From contig DF237048.1 of the NCBI GenBank assembly GCA_000708835.1, forward strand, positions 88,608-152,607: a DNA stretch of 64,000 nucleotides, written 5' to 3'. Source of the stretch: Klebsormidium nitens (lineage: Eukaryota > Streptophyta > Klebsormidiophyceae > Klebsormidiales > Klebsormidiaceae). The notes beneath the pieces are model-generated. The model saw only the letters and a list, made by a program, of their open reading frames with translations, was not told where the DNA came from and did no database searches. Shown here piece after piece: positions 60,301 to 64,000 of the stretch. Each line of letters starts with the position of its first letter. Position 1 is the first letter of the stretch. A program made the translations under genes and the position numbers.

Positions 60301-63300
60301 TCATTCGACGTTGTCAACTGAGCTGCACGACTAGTCCCGAGAGGGAAAACCGGACTGACTCAAGTTCATAGTACTGTCTGCATCTGAATCGGAGCGAGAC
60401 ATAGAGGTAGATGAAAATACAATGAGAAATAGATACATGTACATAAGCGCAAGAGTTAGCAACAGACACGCCTGAGGGGCGCGTGGATATGATATATGGC
60501 GGCTCTGATCTTGCAGACGACGAGATCCCGCTTGAGCCTTCTGGCTGCCCAAAAGCTCAAGCATAACCTTGTCATTACCGCACTAACATCAAGGACCTTC
60601 CCAAAGTCCCGAGCTTTCCAAAGTGAGCTTGAGCCACTTTGAGGGGCATGTGGCGAATCTGAATGCTGCGCTCTCAGGCTAGGGGCTCTGGCGCACGCTC
60701 AAGATTACGTGTCCTTCTTCAACAGAATATCGTACTGTTGGACTGAAACGAAGGTCACGCGGCTACAGTACAAAACTACGGTAGTTGGATTTTTGAATAA
60801 AATCAGAATACGGCGAGCATGCACGCCTTGCGGATTCCCTTACTGCATTGTCCGCCCAAACGAGAAGGTGATTACTGAACTTGTGAGACCCGGATTCAGG
60901 AGGCTGTTCTAAAGGCATTCATACTGCCCAAAGGTGTGGGAAAAAACAGCCTAGACGGCTTGGCTCGAGGAACCTACGTTTTCTAGACTGGTAGAAGTAA
61001 GAATGTTCACTCATGCCACACACTTTTCACTAATCACCGCCGCACACATTATCCCAGATTGATGCAGAGTGACATGTGGGCCCATCGGATTGTCCAAGCA
61101 GCCCTTCGAACGTAACAGGCACCTGGGGAAGCTTGCGCGCATAACGAGAGATTCTGACGATTAGGCCAAACAAAAATTGATACCCAATATGAAGGTCACG
61201 AAAAAGACAAACGAAAGCGTATGATGCACGTGGCTCAAAGCGACGCACGTGGAATGGGCGGCCGCCGGTGTGCCCAGAAATGGCAGCTTCCTAGCCATAG
61301 CTCGGTAAGGTTCCAATCCTCAATTCCGCCTCGCTTCATTGTTAAAGACTGCCGCTGCGCCGGTCGATGCGGCCGTACTAAGTCGTTGCCAATCATTGGC
61401 TGTTCTTTTACCTCGTAGTTTACAACAGACGGAGCCGGAAAAGCAACAAACAATGCACTTAAGACTGTGACAGATGACAATGTTTTTCAGAAAGCAATCG
61501 AAAGAAGCTAAAAACGAGGCCTCCCAATTCTGAGGACAACAGCGACTGACTGCCCACTCAAAAACGGTGAGTCGCGAAGGTGTCACGTCAAGAGACATGA
61601 CCTAAAGAAACGACGTATGATAAAAACGTTCAGAACGCGGCAAACGCGTTCGCGGACTGCCGTCATGCACTTCGTGTCTCGCAAGCCGTACAGAAGGGCC
61701 TTTTCATTACTTACGTCAGCACGCGACACGTCACTTTCGCCGCTTGATTGCGGCGGTTTATCTCTGTACGTCAAGGCTGATCATAAAAATCCACCCAAAA
61801 GTGGAGCATTGCGAAACAATGATCTTAATTCATTGCTTTGAAGGCTTGGTTGATATCTAAGACACCATTTGACTAAGCAAAATAGCTAGAACAGGCAATC
61901 ATGCTTCATCGCTCGAGCTCAATCGAAATTGGTATCCATGCGAAGGGGTTCCACTGCTTCCTTTGAAATCTCCTCGTGCGAAATCTTCGTCAACTGGCGA
62001 GCATCTTCGGCGGTTGAAGGACATAGAAATAAGCACGGCTCTTCAACAGGTATTTGAGCAAGGGCTCTGCGGACAAACCGCTCTCTCGGGCTGTCAAAGC
62101 ACTGGGAAAGATGAAAGTCCTAGTTAGATTGCACCGGCCCTTCAAAACCAGGGCACGCCCAGTACGTGGACGCTCCAGTGCAAGCAGCTCCACGTGTCGG
62201 CGCCAAGCTGGGTCCAGATTGACTTGGTCTTAAAGACCAAGTCAATCTGATTATAGGCCGTCAGCCAGCTAACAAATCCTGAGAGATGATAAGGGGAAGA
62301 GCGGCTCTGATCGAGACTTGGCACCTGATGTGGCGTTGCATGAGCGCCGGTGAACGTTCACAAGTTCAAATTATTGCCGCGCCGGTATCATAGATCTGAA
62401 TTCCTCGTTCTCTGGTGCCGACACTCGCAGGACTCGGACGGCCGACAGCAATTGATACGAGAACAATCTGAAAAGCAGTCGTTGTAGATCTAGACCAACT
62501 GGCGGGACGGCGTAACCATGGCTCTGTGTCTGGGTGAGACAAGTGGATGAGCCTCCAAATGAAGACCCGTGGGTCCTCTTCATCGCCTTTCTACTAAAAC
62601 TGGCACAAGCGAATAATCAAATTTTTGAGTGCTCTGGAGACGTATTGGTTTGCCGTTTGTTTAAATGAAGGTCTTCACCAGCTTCAGCGGCTGTAATCGA
62701 TGGTCGGATCGGAACCTTTCAATAGGGCAAAGCAAACAGCTAAGATTAATCAGATCGAGTAGTTCGAGCGACGTGAGTACTGAACTTGTGAGAACCAGTT
62801 TTGCAGAGGCTGTTTCAAAGGCGTTCATTCTGCAATTGGGGTGAAAAGAACAGCCTAGACGGCTTGGCTCGAGGAACGTGCGCAAATCTAGGCTGGTAAA
62901 GGGAACGAAGGAGATGTGTTTACTCCTGCCGCAGGCAATACTCAAGTTCACGACATGATTACCGCACATCACTGTGACCTGGTGGGCAGGTTACTGGAAT
63001 CTCGAAGCTGCTGCGGAGACTAATTGCGCGCGCAACAAGAGGACGCTGGCAGGAAAGATTCCATACCAATGTAAAGGTCAGGAAAAGTAGAAACGAAATA
63101 GGTCACAAAACGGAAAAGCCGAACAAAGTATGCACGTGGCTCAGAGCAGCCGGAGACCTCAGAGACCTTGAGTGGGCGGCCGCCAATGTGCATGCCCACA
63201 ATATGGCAGCTTCCCAGCTATAGCTTGGTCAGATCCGATTATGATTCTCGGCCAAATTTTGAAGGACCTGCCGCCGCGCCGGAAGCGGCCGTACTAAGTC

Positions 63301-63990
63301 GTTTCCAATAGTTACCTGTTCTTCCCCTGGTACTTATACAACAAACGGTGCCGCAAAAGCAACGAACAAGGAACTTAGTACTGTGCCAGATGACAGAACT
63401 CTCAGACAGCAACCGGAAGAAGCTGGAAGAAAGAGGCTTCCCTGTTCCGAAGTTAACAAAGCCTGACTGCCCACCAATTCAAACGTGAGTCAAAAGGCGT
63501 CACGTCCAGAAACATGACCTACAGAAACGACGTATGTTCAGAGCGCGGGAAACCCGTTCGCGGACTGCCTCCATGCACTTCGTGTCTCGCAAGGCGTACA
63601 GGGGACCGACGTCTTTGCCGCTGATAGCACCCTACACGTTACTTTGGGCCGGTCAATTGCGGCAGGATCAATGCGCGAAGGCTGATACAAACCCACTCAA
63701 CAGTGGAGCGATGAAAAACAGTAGTAATCGTTATTGCTTCGAAGGCTTCGGTCATGATATACACCATCATTGGCATATTTAGTAGAACCAGGCATAGCTG
63801 AAATTGGCGATACTCTTGATCGCTCTGAAGGTGGCCCTCATACGTCAAAGTGTTTTGACCACTCCTATAAAAGTCCTCCTCCTGCGCAACGTTCTTCAAT
63901 GGGCGAGCACTTTTGGCCGTTGACGGACATAAAAGTAAGATTCGGCTCGTCCAGATTGCGAGTCAACAAATTCTCTGCAAATAAACCGCC
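57371..63990 (+). repeat. Three diverged copies of a multi-kilobase repeat unit
   Basis: The block GCGGACTGCC.TCATGCA(C)TTCGTGTCTCGCAAG and its flanks recur with the CGTGTCTC core at 57990, 61673 and 63581. Upstream landmarks GTTGCATGAGCGCCGGT (58650, 62335), CAGCCTAGACGGCTTGGCTC (60947, 62851) and a CACGTGGCTCA...GTGCCCA block (61230, 63133; weaker at 57530) keep their order. The last copy lacks about 1.8 kb between the first and last landmarks compared with the middle copy. No intact coding frame or terminal repeats are seen, so this is an old non-autonomous mobile element or satellite-like family. Confidence 0.75.
62215..62249. repeat. Perfect 17-bp hairpin with 1-nt spacer
   Basis: CAGATTGACTTGGTCTT, a single A, then AAGACCAAGTCAATCTG. 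The arms are exact reverse complements, a fold-back like the larger palindrome at 47928. No T-run or gene lies next to it, so a terminator role is not supported. Confidence 0.95.
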
Positions 63991-64000
63991 CTTCTAGGGC

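Overview
This is a nuclear genomic window from a green-lineage eukaryote. Genes are split by GT-AG introns, overall composition is near 50 % GC, the histone genes are plant-like, and one gene encodes a plant/algal DUF2358 protein. A streptophyte alga such as Klebsormidium fits best, but that is inference. The window holds five protein genes that I can support, one weak gene model, a tRNA-like element, an assembly gap, and about 45 kb of mostly non-coding, repeat-derived DNA.

Layout. (1) Positions 1-10013, + strand: the 3' fourteen exons of a secreted 5'-nucleotidase-family phosphoesterase with an N-terminal Cys-rich, Thr/Pro-linked region; its 5' end lies outside the window. (2) 11563-16453, + strand: a five-exon alpha/beta-hydrolase with a long Ser/Arg-rich N-terminus and a readable Ser-Asp-His triad. 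(3) 18468-22267, - strand: a spliced gene of unknown function with acidic and basic tracts. (4) 23026-27779, - strand: a nine-exon DUF2358 (NTF2-like fold) gene with a Lys/Glu-rich N-terminal extension. (5) 35212-36692: a divergent, intronless H2B/H2A pair sharing a ~690-bp bidirectional promoter; each gene ends in the same histone-type 3' stem-loop. (6) From about 37 kb to the end: no confident gene. This part holds tandem and dispersed diverged repeat families, a 225-N gap, a tRNA-like sequence fused to an 82-bp perfect palindrome, and a second 35-nt palindrome.

The most unusual observation concerns genes 1 and 2. Several of their introns carry decayed tandem copies ('echoes') of the neighbouring exon edge, including its splice acceptor, at spacings of about 115-160 bp. 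One intron has about seven such units before the real exon, another has at least three near-perfect decoy acceptors, one echo still resembles the catalytic GNHEFD exon, and one echo copies an exon 3' end. This looks like recurrent local duplication across exon-intron borders, and I do not know of a named description of it.

The genes do not form a pathway. The nucleotidase probably acts outside the cell. The hydrolase and the DUF2358 protein may be organellar, judging from their N-termini. The histone pair is a typical co-regulated S-phase unit.
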